Assembly (NCBI GenBank): GCA_024684215.1
Contig: JAIKXH010000142.1
Location: forward strand, 1-64,000
DNA from: Lachnospiraceae bacterium
GTDB lineage: Bacteria > Bacillota > Clostridia > Lachnospirales > Lachnospiraceae
DNA: 64,000 nt
Direction of reading: 5' to 3'
Shown: piece by piece, positions 32,611 through 42,338 of the stretch
Numbering within the stretch: position 1 is the stretch's first letter
Layout of the letters: every line of letters begins with the position of its first letter
Translations under genes and position numbers: made by a program
Notes under the pieces: model-generated
What the model saw: only the letters and a program-made list of their open reading frames with translations
What the model was told of the DNA's origin: nothing
The model's database searches: none

Positions 32611-33837
32611 ATGAAGACGATTAACAAAAAAGATTTACCGATAAAAATAATATTCTATGTTTTGACTGCAGTGTACGGAGGCTTGTGCTTTTATCTATTT
32701 TACAACCAGTCTTTGCAGCAAACATACAGTGATTCACTTTTGTTTGAATCGGATCTGCCATACCATATAAGCATGGTGGTTGATGACGGATGGTACTATA
32801 GCCTTACTGCCCTCATATATGCCGGATTATACAGGCTGGCAAACGGTACGGTGTTTATCGCAGCATTCCTTGCAATATGCAGCGCAGCTACCGTAATCGC
32901 TACAAAAAAGTTCCTTGATGAGCTTATGGAAGACGGCGGCGCGGTTAACTATGCAGGTGCGCTCTGCCTTAATTTTGTGATGCCCTTTTTTATCAGATGG
33001 GCAGGGATGTATCGGTATGTAAGCTATCAGTCACCAAATGTGTGGCACAATTCCACTTATATCTGCATGAGGCTTTGTGCGGTTATATTTATGTACTTTT
33101 TTGTAAAGTATGAGAAGGACTATAAAAAAGAAAACTTAAATCTAAAAAAATGGCTTATGCTGACGATTCTTTTGGCGCTCACCACCTTTGTAAAGCCCAG
33201 TTTTTTGACGGTTTTTGCGCCGGCTCTTGCTTTAAAGCTTTTGTGGGATTTGATAAAGAACAAGATAAAATTTATAAGAGTTTTTTTGATGGGGCTAACG
33301 GTTATCCCGTCACTTGCCATAATACTATGGCAAAACAGCGTGCTTTTCGGGGACGATAGCAGCGGATACAAGATTTCCTTTATGGAGACCTTCAGCTTTC
33401 ATGCGGATCATCCAAAGGTTACCGTATTGTTGTCACTGTCATTTCCAATCATAGTATTTTTATGTATTGCGGTGGGCGTGATCATGGATGCTGCCGGAAA
33501 TAAAACAAACAAGAAAACATTAAAAGAATCCGTAAAAGAAATCTGCGGAAACAAGGATTATATTTTTACGATCATAATGGCGGCAGTCGGCTTTGCTGAA
33601 GCTATTTTGCTTATTGAAACAGGAAAGCGCTCTAGGGACGGCAATTTCCTGTGGGGATATTCCGCAGCAATGTTTTTCCTCTACATTACAAGCTTTAAAA
33701 TGTGGTATAGCTTTTTAAAGCAAAAAAGATGGATAGCCTTTGTGCTTTGCGCAGCTGTGCTGGTATACCAGATTGTTTGCGGAGCCATATTCTTTACAAG
33801 GCTTATCTCCGGCGAAACGTATTTTATGATTGGATAA
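32611..33837 (+). CDS. Polytopic membrane protein of the polysaccharide locus (GT-C-like)
   Basis: The product is 408 residues with about nine or ten membrane segments. After TM1 an extracytoplasmic stretch contains SDSLLFESDLPYHISMV, an acidic pair after the first helix as in GT-C enzymes and some oligosaccharide polymerases. The large loop FRWAGMYRYVSYQSPNVWHNSTY-like region near residue 130 contains His and aromatic residues. It could be a glycosyltransferase using polyprenyl-phosphate sugars or a polymerase. No named family is assigned. It is convergent with the next minus-strand gene. Confidence 0.7.
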   Translation: MKTINKKDLPIKIIFYVLTAVYGGLCFYLFYNQSLQQTYSDSLLFESDLPYHISMVVDDGWYYSLTALIYAGLYRLANGTVFIAAFLAICSAATVIATKKFLDELMEDGGAVNYAGALCLNFVMPFFIRWAGMYRYVSYQSPNVWHNSTYICMRLCAVIFMYFFVKYEKDYKKENLNLKKWLMLTILLALTTFVKPSFLTVFAPALALKLLWDLIKNKIKFIRVFLMGLTVIPSLAIILWQNSVLFGDDSSGYKISFMETFSFHADHPKVTVLLSLSFPIIVFLCIAVGVIMDAAGNKTNKKTLKESVKEICGNKDYIFTIIMAAVGFAEAILLIETGKRSRDGNFLWGYSAAMFFLYITSFKMWYSFLKQKRWIAFVLCAAVLVYQIVCGAIFFTRLISGETYFMIG

Positions 33838-33857
33838 AACTCAAAATGTCTGAAATA

Positions 33858-35351
33858 CTATTCAAACTCTGAGAGTTTTTCTATCAGGTATTTAGTGACA
33901 ATAATACAACCGTCTTCATTAAAGTGAACACCATCGTTTAGGTATGAATCAAAATTCTCCGGTGTTATGCCGGGGAGGTCTGTCAGGCACAAAAGCCCTA
34001 AATCAAGTTCCTCGGAAAGAGCGGTACAGGCATTTCCATAATCATCAAGTATTGAAGAATCCGGAGTAACCTTTGCAGTTCCTTTATCCATTACATTTAT
34101 ATAGCCGGGAGACAGAATGAGTATTTTTGAATCCGGATATATGTCCCGTATATTATTAACGGCTGTTCTTACAGCTCCGCAAAATGCAGAAACCGAGTTT
34201 GGGTCATCGGAAGAGGATACCGGAATGCCTCTAAAATAATCGTTGATACCAAACTCTATAATAAATACCAAACTATCTGTGTCTTTATGGACTTCATCAA
34301 CTTCCTTTTTTAGGCCGGCTATATCGTCGAGCTGTCCCCCAAAATAGTTTTTTGAGTAATTTCCATCTGAGTATGGACAAGCACCTGCTCCGCTCTGCGC
34401 TTTACATATAACGTCAGCACCTGTAAAGTTTTTGAGGATATAATGGATTGCAGTATCATTTTGACGATAGGCAAAAATGCTGTCTCCGAAAATAACAATA
34501 TCCAAATCAGAAAGGTTGTGTGGCGTGTAATTGTAATTATCTATGGTGTACATTAACGATGATGCTTTCTCTGAGATCTCATCATTATTGCATTTAAAAT
34601 CATCAGCCAAAATGTGTCCGATTATAGCGTCTGAATCGGGCTGCTTAATAGTTTCAAAATCGCCTTCATAAAGGCCTGGATTTTCATATATCCAAGAAGA
34701 ATTTCCGGGGAAATCCCACTCTACGTTTTCGTATGGAGAAAGCGCATCTGCAAAGGAGGCATAAGCCCCCTCAAGTAAAGACAAATCTTCTTTTTCCAAA
34801 GAAGAATAGTAGGCAATACTATGAGCCGGAAGAAGTATTCTGAAGGTTATTTCCGGATGATCTGAGACCTCTTTTACTATATGATCTTTAACGAATGAAT
34901 CAAACGAGGAGTCGCTTCCTTCTGTGATCCTTATTATCAAGGGATCGATACCCCAAAAAACCCGTTCGGTATAATCAAAATTCAGTATAACCGAGTTTAT
35001 TTCATCAAATACAAACTCATCGGAAAGATTGGGGTAATCCTCTGAAAAAACAAAGGTGTTCCAATTCATCAAAACCTTTATATATTCTGAGTCAAATACA
35101 AATTTATCGTAAAGGGATACAAAATAAGTATCATAGGAAATCTCGGAAGTTGAAATAAGATTCAGGGTGTCCGACAATGTTTCCTTTTCTATGGCTGCAA
35201 TGTCTTCAATAACCTCGATTGAATCAGCGCTTTCGGGTTGGTTTTGATTCACCATGTGGCGAATAAATATAGTGAAAGCTACGATTAGTGCAAGGAAAGC
35301 TGTGATAATTATTATTTTAAAAATAGGTTTATTAAAAATAGGGTTTCTCAT
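33858..35351 (-). CDS. Tandem SGNH protein: degenerate DltD-like half plus intact GDSL-type esterase
   Basis: The product is 497 residues. One membrane anchor at 11-31 is followed by a region (about 60-280) clearly related to the MBOAT-1 partner at 30578: VFWGIDPL aligns with VFWSVDIR and LLPAHSIAYY with FAPRSVAYW. The D-x-x-H of the relative is lost, so this half is probably inactive. Residues 283-497 are an intact SGNH domain: S291 in FGDSI, a Gly block SGAGA, N370 in GIND, and D473/H476 in DGVH. It probably deacylates or transacylates the surface glycan. Its -10 element lies only 6 bases from the ATG. Confidence 0.85.
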   Translation of the reverse strand: MRNPIFNKPIFKIIIITAFLALIVAFTIFIRHMVNQNQPESADSIEVIEDIAAIEKETLSDTLNLISTSEISYDTYFVSLYDKFVFDSEYIKVLMNWNTFVFSEDYPNLSDEFVFDEINSVILNFDYTERVFWGIDPLIIRITEGSDSSFDSFVKDHIVKEVSDHPEITFRILLPAHSIAYYSSLEKEDLSLLEGAYASFADALSPYENVEWDFPGNSSWIYENPGLYEGDFETIKQPDSDAIIGHILADDFKCNNDEISEKASSLMYTIDNYNYTPHNLSDLDIVIFGDSIFAYRQNDTAIHYILKNFTGADVICKAQSGAGACPYSDGNYSKNYFGGQLDDIAGLKKEVDEVHKDTDSLVFIIEFGINDYFRGIPVSSSDDPNSVSAFCGAVRTAVNNIRDIYPDSKILILSPGYINVMDKGTAKVTPDSSILDDYGNACTALSEELDLGLLCLTDLPGITPENFDSYLNDGVHFNEDGCIIVTKYLIEKLSEFE

Positions 35352-35357
35352 GTCTCT

Positions 35358-35386
35358 ATGTTATGAGTTTTTTATAATGTTTTCAA
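35358..35386 (-). promoter_or_regulatory. Candidate promoter for the tandem SGNH gene, near-leaderless
   Basis: On the minus strand TTGAAA (35381-35386) and TAACAT (35358-35363) are 17 bases apart. The -10 ends 6 bases before the ATG, and no purine-rich ribosome binding site is seen. Confidence 0.4.
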
Positions 35387-35520
35387 CATTAATTTTTGAG
35401 CTTTTTTTAGCGCGATATATTAGCTAATATGTGGTAGGAGGGAAGAATTTATGGTAAAATGAAACAGATTATGTGACTATGATAAGTTGCATATAATATT
35501 CCTTTGGAGGGAACGGATAA

Positions 35521-37725
35521 TTGAAAAAAAACAGACTGGGTGCCATGGCAGTAATATGTTTGGCCGTGGGATTTATATTTATAGCAATCGGGGCAGGAAT
35601 GCAAATCGGAGAAAACTCCGCTACAAATACTGAAAGCGTAACGGCTAACGTCTCCTGCAGAGAGATGTTTATCGGAGATACACCCATTTCGGAGTATACT
35701 ATCAAAGCTTTTGGACAGGCCGGGACTTCGGCTAAAAGGCTTGCAGGATATATAGAAGAGGTCTCCGGTGAAAAGATTAAAGTTTCCTCATTTGCAAATA
35801 CCGATAAATACATCGAAATAAAAAAAGTTGATTCGTTGCCTGAAGGTGACGGAACAATAGAAATCCGTGACGGGATTATCTCTATAAAGGCGCGCAACAG
35901 TATAGAACTTGAAAAACAGGTTGATATATTTGCAAACACTTATCTTGGAATAGCGTTTGCGGGAGAGAGCAGAGAACATATATTAAAAGGCGCTGCTAAT
36001 ATAGTTATTCCGGAGAACGAAATCAGTGATACCGATGCATGGATGCAGGAGAGAGAGCCAATCATCTGTCTGTGGAAGACAAATGCCACAAGAGGCGTCT
36101 TTTATAATTCTGATACTTCTTTAAAAAGCGAAATACTGTCGTATTCCGATGACCAACTTTACAATTACGTGAGAATGATGAAATCGCTTGGATACACAGG
36201 TATCCAGGTGACGGATATGTGCTCTGCGTGGGCATATTACGGAAATTACGAGTTTGCACACGACCGTATCAGGCTTATGGCGGATGCTGCACACAGCCTC
36301 GGTATGAATTTTACATTATGGGTTTGGGGAGCGGAATTTAACGGATACGGATGGGTTGATGACAGCGTAGTTTACAATTCGAACGGAGTTGATAAAGCGT
36401 TTGACAGCCCTGAGGCCATAGCAAGCTTTGAAAAATACTATTCCATTTATGCTGAACTTGCAGACTGCGCGGACAGAGTCATAGCTCATTATAATGATCC
36501 CGGCAAATTAAAAACCACAGAGGAAATTGCTTACTTTGCATCCATACTTAGAGAAAAGTGCAGAGCGGTTAATCCTGATGTTAACTTTGGCGTGAGCTGT
36601 TATACCAATGAAATTGACGCCAGAGAGTTAAATGAGAGAATGGGCGGAGATGTAACGGTATATTTCGGTGCAAGAAAGACCGCGGATGAAACATGGAAGC
36701 ATCCGAGGGATGTATGCGCTGTTGACAGGATTGATTTTGGCATATGGTCATGGTGTCTCACCGAGATGGAGATAGATCAGATAGCTGAAATGAACGTTAA
36801 TGCCACCTATATCCAAAACACCTACAACCTCACAAGGGAAGAGGACAGTATCAACAAGCCCACATATTGGAGCGAGATGGATTCTTATCATATTCTCAAC
36901 ATATTCTCACACTATGTTGCTGCAAGACTTTTGATAGATCCTGAAATTTCGGCTGATGCTCTTTTGCTGGAAGTGTCGGAAAAGATTTTTGGTTCTGAAT
37001 ATGCTTCCGATATGTATGAAATGCTGAAGCTCGTGGAAGAGGCCAGAACGGGCGATTCTCTCGACACATTTTACTGGAGCGGAGAAAACTACGTTATAAA
37101 AAGTGAATCTTACGACTCCCGGGGCATATTTGAAAAGAGCAAAAGGAGCTTGGAACACATCGATAGTATTTTAGAAGCTATAGATAACGGGGAGGAAATA
37201 AGCTCTGAGATTCCTATGCCCGTCAGCGTTGCCGAACTTTTAATGCTTATAAAACCTCATATCAAGCAAATTAATGAATATGCCGATTTTAGATTAAAGA
37301 TGGATGAATTAAAAGCGGCAGCAGAGGCAGGAACCGGTAAGGACAAGCTGCAGGCTCTGCTTAATGAGTATTATGTTCCTGTGTCTGAATATAATGTAAT
37401 CACAGGCGTATGGGGAATACCTGAAGCAAGAGCGCAGTATGAAATCATTGGTGAATTCTGCGAAAAGTATGGTCTCGAAGTTCCTCAGGATCCGACATTT
37501 ATTCATTATAGAAAAATGAGGATATATGACCAGTTCATCACTTACCAGAAAAACAGTAAGGAAAAAGTATTATTTAATAAAGATTATTTCCAGTGGGGCT
37601 ATGCCTTTGGAAAAGAAGAAACCATCAGATTGACAAACCTTTTGGTGGATGACGGACTGTTGACGGAAACAGATGACGGACTTGTATATATAACAGACTG
37701 GGAAAGATACAAATTTGATTTCTAG
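35521..37725 (+). CDS. Membrane-anchored glycosidase-like protein, paralogue A
   Basis: The product is 734 residues, starting at TTG with GGAGGG upstream; no nearby ATG fits. A signal anchor (about 8-28) precedes a small alpha/beta domain (about 45-155; AKRLAGYIEEVSGEKI) like the N-terminal domain of alpha-glucuronidases and DUF4838-type hydrolases. A TIM-barrel-like region follows, with EREPIICLWKTNATRG, WVWGAEFNGYGW, RVIAHYNDPGKL and GIWSWCLTEMEIDQ, and a helical C-terminal region (YHILNIFSHYVAARLL). Acidic residues in these motifs could be catalytic. A paralogue lies at 46798. It probably trims or recognises the locus's own glycan; the substrate is unknown. Confidence 0.7.
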   Translation: MKKNRLGAMAVICLAVGFIFIAIGAGMQIGENSATNTESVTANVSCREMFIGDTPISEYTIKAFGQAGTSAKRLAGYIEEVSGEKIKVSSFANTDKYIEIKKVDSLPEGDGTIEIRDGIISIKARNSIELEKQVDIFANTYLGIAFAGESREHILKGAANIVIPENEISDTDAWMQEREPIICLWKTNATRGVFYNSDTSLKSEILSYSDDQLYNYVRMMKSLGYTGIQVTDMCSAWAYYGNYEFAHDRIRLMADAAHSLGMNFTLWVWGAEFNGYGWVDDSVVYNSNGVDKAFDSPEAIASFEKYYSIYAELADCADRVIAHYNDPGKLKTTEEIAYFASILREKCRAVNPDVNFGVSCYTNEIDARELNERMGGDVTVYFGARKTADETWKHPRDVCAVDRIDFGIWSWCLTEMEIDQIAEMNVNATYIQNTYNLTREEDSINKPTYWSEMDSYHILNIFSHYVAARLLIDPEISADALLLEVSEKIFGSEYASDMYEMLKLVEEARTGDSLDTFYWSGENYVIKSESYDSRGIFEKSKRSLEHIDSILEAIDNGEEISSEIPMPVSVAELLMLIKPHIKQINEYADFRLKMDELKAAAEAGTGKDKLQALLNEYYVPVSEYNVITGVWGIPEARAQYEIIGEFCEKYGLEVPQDPTFIHYRKMRIYDQFITYQKNSKEKVLFNKDYFQWGYAFGKEETIRLTNLLVDDGLLTETDDGLVYITDWERYKFDF

Positions 37726-37737
37726 GGGTATAGAATC

Positions 37738-39222
37738 ATGCTATTTAACTCAATTCCATTTTTAATATTTTTTCCGATAGTTGTCACGCTTTATATGGTG
37801 CTGCCGAAAAAAGTTAAGCCCGTATGGCTGCTTATCTCAAGTTACTACTTTTACATGAGCTGGAATTATAAGTATGCCGGTTTAATTCTGTTTACAACTG
37901 TCGTCACTTATGTTTTGGGAATTGTGATCAGCAGGCAAAAAGAAAAATCGCGCAAGAAGTTATTCTTGATATTAGGGCTCGTGCTCAATTTTGCGGTGTT
38001 GTTTTTATTCAAGTATTTTGATTTCTTTTTGGATAATCTAAATGCCGTGCTCGGAACAGTTGGAGTGAGTGCTGTAAGTAACCCCTTTGACTTGCTTTTG
38101 CCGGTTGGTATATCTTTTTATACTTTCCAGGCTGTGGGCTATTGCATCGATGTCTACAGAGAGGATGTGGAGCCGGAAAAGAATTTCATAAAGTATGCTT
38201 TATTTGTCAGTTTCTTCCCCCAGCTTGTGGCAGGCCCCATTGAGAGAAGTAAAAATCTTATCGCTCAGATAAATGATGTTACAAAGAAAAATATGTGTTC
38301 CTACGAAAAGGCTGTTTCAGGCTTTGGTATGATGCTGTGGGGCCTTTTTATGAAGATGGTTATCGCAGACAGGGTGGCTATATTCGTAGATGAGATATAT
38401 GACAACCTGTATCGTATAGGAACTGTGGAGGGAATAGTAGGAGCTGCAGGATTTTCGCTCCAGATATATGCAGATTTTGCGGGATATTCCGCCATAGCCA
38501 TAGGCGCGGCGAGGGTGATGGGCTTTGAACTTATGGAGAATTTCAATACTCCCTATTTTGCAACAAGCGTTTCGGATTTTTGGCACAGATGGCATATTTC
38601 ACTTTCCACATGGTTTAGAGACTATGTATATATTCCGCTTGGAGGAAACAGAAAGGGAAAAGCCAGAAAGTATTTAAACCTAATAATTACATTTTTGGTG
38701 AGCGGACTTTGGCATGGCGCTGCATGGGGATATGTAATATGGGGAGCAATCCATGGAGTATACCAGGTTCTCGGAGATTTGTTAAAACCGGTAAGAGCAA
38801 AGATATGTAATGTATTAAACTTAAGAAAAGAAACCACCGGTTATAAAATCGGTCAAATTCTTATTACCGATATTTTAGTTGGATTTGCATGGATATTCTT
38901 TAGATCAAAGACCTTAAGGACTGCCGGATACTATCTGTACAAGATGTTTACCAATTTCAACCCGTGGGTAATCAGCGATGAATCGCTGATGAGTTGGGGA
39001 CTTGATTACAGAGAGATTTTTATATTGCTGACAGCGGTGCTTGTTCTTTTAGCGGTATCCTTTATCAGATATAAAAAAGGTATTGACGTCGGTACATTTT
39101 TATACAGGCAGGATATGATTTTCAGATGGGCAGTCTTTATATTCCTGATAGTCTCCATAATAGTATTTGGAGAGTATGGAATAAATTTTGACTCAAATAA
39201 GTTTATTTATTTTGATTTCTAA
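37738..39222 (+). CDS. MBOAT O-acyltransferase, second of two (AlgI type)
   Basis: The product is 494 residues with about ten to twelve membrane segments. Motifs are the AlgI set: LLPVGISFYTFQAVGYCIDVYR, SFFPQLVAGPIERS, YADFAGYSAIAIGAARVMG, FWHRWHISLSTWFRDYVYIPLGG and the invariant histidine in SGLWHGAAWGYVIWG. It follows glycosidase-like paralogue A by 12 bases with AGGGG upstream, and precedes an SGNH partner. It is clearly diverged from the first MBOAT, so the two probably place acyl groups at different sites or on different sugars. Confidence 0.95.
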   Translation: MLFNSIPFLIFFPIVVTLYMVLPKKVKPVWLLISSYYFYMSWNYKYAGLILFTTVVTYVLGIVISRQKEKSRKKLFLILGLVLNFAVLFLFKYFDFFLDNLNAVLGTVGVSAVSNPFDLLLPVGISFYTFQAVGYCIDVYREDVEPEKNFIKYALFVSFFPQLVAGPIERSKNLIAQINDVTKKNMCSYEKAVSGFGMMLWGLFMKMVIADRVAIFVDEIYDNLYRIGTVEGIVGAAGFSLQIYADFAGYSAIAIGAARVMGFELMENFNTPYFATSVSDFWHRWHISLSTWFRDYVYIPLGGNRKGKARKYLNLIITFLVSGLWHGAAWGYVIWGAIHGVYQVLGDLLKPVRAKICNVLNLRKETTGYKIGQILITDILVGFAWIFFRSKTLRTAGYYLYKMFTNFNPWVISDESLMSWGLDYREIFILLTAVLVLLAVSFIRYKKGIDVGTFLYRQDMIFRWAVFIFLIVSIIVFGEYGINFDSNKFIYFDF

Positions 39223-39232
39223 GAGGGCAGAA

Positions 39233-40663
39233 ATGGAACAAAATGTTAGGCCTGTTAAAAAAATAGTTAAACATACCGTTTCAATAGTAGTATTTGCTTT
39301 AATTGTTTTTTTTGTTATCGGTGTTACTTACAATGTATTAAGGTGGAAGGATACCAACGGTGATTATGTTTCCTCCGTAGAACAGTTAAAAGCTACGGAT
39401 GATAATTTGATTGATGTGGTTTTTGCGGGGACCAGCCATGTGTACTGCGGTGTTAATCCTGCTGTTTTTTGGGAGCAAAAAGGATGGGCCTGCTTTGACA
39501 TGTCCACATCCGGACAAGATGTGAAATCAACTTATTATCATTTAAAAAATCTGTTAAAGAACCAGTCACCCAAAGTGGTTTATGTTGATTTATACGGTAT
39601 TCTCAGTGAAAAGCATGGTGTAGAAGGAAATATTTACAGAAATTATCTTTCAATGCCTTTTTCAAAAAATTCAATTGAGCATATAAACTCATATTTTCCC
39701 AAAGGAGAAAGAGAAGACTATTATTTTAGATTTCCGATAATTCACACCAGATACAGAGAACTTAAAAAATACGATTATTACGAATATAAACCGAACAGAT
39801 ATTTAAGAGGCGAACACATCTCATGGAATATTGGAGAATCTTATGAACCGGAAATAACAGAAGGAGTATTAAATCCCGGAGAGCTTGAGGAGTGGCAAAT
39901 AAACTGGCTTAACGATATGCAAAGTCTTGCACGTGAAAAAGAGTTTGAGCTTGTTTTTATCGTTTTGCCAAGCTTCACAACTTTCGAACATCAAAAAGTA
40001 TATGATGCTGTAGCAGTTTACTGTGAGGAAAACGGAATAGGGTTCATGGACTTAAACAGAGTCAGAACTGAGATTGGAATCGTAAAAAGTACAGATTTTG
40101 AAGATGCCGGTCATTTAAATGCATACGGAGCCGAAAAAGTTGGAATGTATATGATGGGGCAAATGGAAGAATATGGGCTTGCGGATCACAGGGGAGATAA
40201 AGACTATTATCAGTGGGACCTTGACCTTGATGAATACAATGCCGGATACGAATACAGCTTTATCGAAAAAGATGCCGATTTAAGCGGACTTGTCGGAAGT
40301 ATCTCGCGCAATGAGGATTATATTTCCGTAGTAAGTCTCGAAGGAGATTATGTGGCAGTAGGACAGCCTTTTTATGAGCCGCTAAGTTATTTAAATATGA
40401 CTTATGATGATTATGAAAAAGGCGGTAAGTGGATATATGAGGATGGCTGCCTTACAAAGGTGCTCGAAAATGATTTAGAGGCAGAAGAATATGTAAAAGA
40501 TTTGAACAGATTCGACTCTTTGAGGATTAAATACCGGGGAGATTACTTATTTCCGGATAATATAATGATAAATGGCGACACATATTATAACAATGGATGT
40601 CATTTATGCATATTGGTGTATGACAAAAAGCGGGGAGAGGTAGTGGCTTACAGAAGGTTCTAA
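39233..40663 (+). CDS. Membrane-anchored SGNH-type O-acyltransfer partner of MBOAT 2
   Basis: The product is 476 residues from the ATG at 39233. GAGGG upstream supports it over an earlier ATG inside the MBOAT frame. One anchor (about 14-37) leads to an SGNH domain: IDVVFAGTSHVYCGVNPAVFW (nucleophile), MSTSGQDVKSTYYHL (Gly block), VVYVDLYG, and D-x-x-H in FEDAGHLNAYGAEKVG. A C-terminal region of about 130 residues (from DLDLDEYNAGYEY) looks like a beta-rich binding domain. Together with MBOAT 2 it forms a DltB/DltD- or AlgI/AlgJ-like pair. Confidence 0.87.
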   Translation: MEQNVRPVKKIVKHTVSIVVFALIVFFVIGVTYNVLRWKDTNGDYVSSVEQLKATDDNLIDVVFAGTSHVYCGVNPAVFWEQKGWACFDMSTSGQDVKSTYYHLKNLLKNQSPKVVYVDLYGILSEKHGVEGNIYRNYLSMPFSKNSIEHINSYFPKGEREDYYFRFPIIHTRYRELKKYDYYEYKPNRYLRGEHISWNIGESYEPEITEGVLNPGELEEWQINWLNDMQSLAREKEFELVFIVLPSFTTFEHQKVYDAVAVYCEENGIGFMDLNRVRTEIGIVKSTDFEDAGHLNAYGAEKVGMYMMGQMEEYGLADHRGDKDYYQWDLDLDEYNAGYEYSFIEKDADLSGLVGSISRNEDYISVVSLEGDYVAVGQPFYEPLSYLNMTYDDYEKGGKWIYEDGCLTKVLENDLEAEEYVKDLNRFDSLRIKYRGDYLFPDNIMINGDTYYNNGCHLCILVYDKKRGEVVAYRRF

Positions 40664-40713
40664 AGATGTAAAGCATAAATAAACACAGTTTATTACTAAG
40701 TTGGGGAAATGAT

Positions 40714-41496
40714 ATGAATAAGACGTTACTGTTTATACCTATGTACAATTGCCAAAACCAGATAGTAAGAGTTTTGGGAAAAATTGACGAGGAAGTGCTA
40801 AAGTTTATAGATGAGATCATAGTCGTTAACAACAGAAGTACCGACGACGGAGAAAAGAAGGTTTTGGAATTTAAGGAAAGCCATCCGGAAATGCCAATAA
40901 AGCTTCTTAGAAACAATGACAACTACGGACTCGGCGGTTCTCATAAGGTGGCCTTTAATTATGCTTTAAAAAACGGCTTTACGCATGTGATTGTTCTTCA
41001 CGGAGACGACCAGGGTGATATACATGATTTGCTTCCTTATCTTGAAAATGGCGAAGCGTATGGTTATGATTCATTTTTAGGCTCAAGATTTGCCAAGGGT
41101 TCTAAGCTTGTAAACTATTCGAAGTTCAGAATTTTTGGAAATCATGTATTTAACGCGTTTATGACCGTTATGCTTTTCAGACGCATAACGGATCTTGGTT
41201 CCGGACTGAACATGTACAGCACAGAGTATTTAAAGAGCGGATTTTACAAGTATTTTATCAACTCTCTGACATTTAATGTATATATGCTTATTTACGGAGT
41301 GTATTCCAAATCGAATTTTAGATTTTTCCCTCTTACCTGGAGAGAAGAAGATCAGATAAGCAATGCCAAATTTGTAAAACAGGCGAAGGAGATATTTAAG
41401 ATTACATTTAAGTACCGTTTCGCTCCCCAAAAGACTTTTGCACTTACGGAAAATGAGTACTCTGCAGTTAATTACGGATCTGAAGAGATAAATTAA
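40714..41496 (+). CDS. GT2 glycosyltransferase (polyprenyl-phosphate mannosyltransferase-like)
   Basis: The product is 260 residues. It has LLFIPMYNCQNQIVRVL, IIVVNNRSTDDGEKKVL, and the signature VLHGDDQGDIHDLLPYL in the place of the usual DxD. DDQG-like motifs are typical of dolichol-phosphate mannose synthase and polyprenyl-phosphate glycosyltransferases. LGSRFAKGSKL and ITDLGSGLNMY further support that group. There is no C-terminal membrane pair. It may provide a lipid-linked sugar donor for the GT-C-like proteins of the locus. Confidence 0.88.
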   Translation: MNKTLLFIPMYNCQNQIVRVLGKIDEEVLKFIDEIIVVNNRSTDDGEKKVLEFKESHPEMPIKLLRNNDNYGLGGSHKVAFNYALKNGFTHVIVLHGDDQGDIHDLLPYLENGEAYGYDSFLGSRFAKGSKLVNYSKFRIFGNHVFNAFMTVMLFRRITDLGSGLNMYSTEYLKSGFYKYFINSLTFNVYMLIYGVYSKSNFRFFPLTWREEDQISNAKFVKQAKEIFKITFKYRFAPQKTFALTENEYSAVNYGSEEIN

Positions 41497-41597
41497 GCAC
41501 CATACCCGATGCAAAAAGTTAGAATAAGCCCTATATCCGCAGTAATCGCAAATACATTTTTATATAAAAAACTTAAGTTTTGTTAAGGAGACGCACA

Positions 41598-42338
41598 ATG
41601 GACAAAATTCATCTTATAATGCCTATGGGCGGTGGAGGAACCAGGTTTGGAAATCACGGCTTTAACCTTCCCAAGCCTCTTATACCGCTTCAGGGAAAGC
41701 CTTTCTTTTACTGGGCTACCAAGTGTGTCAGCGACAATATAGATGTATGCGATATAACTTTTGCGGTTTTAAAGGAGCATATAGAGAGATTCGCAATAGA
41801 CGAGGAGATAAATAAATATTTTCCCGAAGCCAAAATATGCGTTATAGATCATGTGCTTAAGGGTGCAGTCCTTACTTGCCTCGAGGGCATAAAAGGGATA
41901 AATGACGACCTTCCTTTGCTGTTTAATGATTGCGATCATGCTTTTAAGAGCTTGGAGTTTGATGAATTTGCTAAAAAAGCAGACTTTGCATCTCCTGACG
42001 GAGCACTTCTTACCTTTAAATCCGACAATCCGGCATACAGCTATGCAAAGTTTGAAAACGGTAAAGTAGTCGGAACCATCGAGAAGGTGGTAGTTAGCGA
42101 TGAGGCAATCTGCGGAGCGTATTATTTTAAGAACAGAAAAACCTTTGAAAAGGCATCGGATATATATTTGGAAAAATGCAGCTACAAGGAATTTTTTGTA
42201 AGCGGTGTGTATAACGAGCTTATTGGACTCGGAGGATGCGTAGAGACATTTAATGTGGATACACATGTATCCTTTGGTACGCCCGATGAATACGAAATTG
42301 CTGTAAGTGACAACAGATTAGAGGGACTTGTTAAATGA
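41598..42338 (+). CDS. Sugar-phosphate (or alcohol-phosphate) nucleotidyltransferase
   Basis: The product is 246 residues from the ATG at 41598, chosen because AAGGAG lies 6 bases upstream. The N-terminal LIMPMGGGGTRFGNHGFNLPKPLIPLQGKP is the nucleotidyltransferase loop and lysine; FNDCDHAF is the metal-binding strand. The length and loop fit the NTP_transferase family that includes GlmU-N, RmlA and LicC. The next gene overlaps by 4 bases (ATGA) and carries a small-molecule kinase domain, so kinase and nucleotidyltransferase may act in series. The activated compound is not known. Confidence 0.88.
   Translation: MDKIHLIMPMGGGGTRFGNHGFNLPKPLIPLQGKPFFYWATKCVSDNIDVCDITFAVLKEHIERFAIDEEINKYFPEAKICVIDHVLKGAVLTCLEGIKGINDDLPLLFNDCDHAFKSLEFDEFAKKADFASPDGALLTFKSDNPAYSYAKFENGKVVGTIEKVVVSDEAICGAYYFKNRKTFEKASDIYLEKCSYKEFFVSGVYNELIGLGGCVETFNVDTHVSFGTPDEYEIAVSDNRLEGLVK

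Noticed and set aside
29062-33841. Identical 15-base sequence TGATTGGATAAAACT on both sides of the MBOAT-1 module
   Set aside because: In 64 kb of AT-rich DNA one or two 15-base repeats are expected by chance, so it is not evidence for module insertion.
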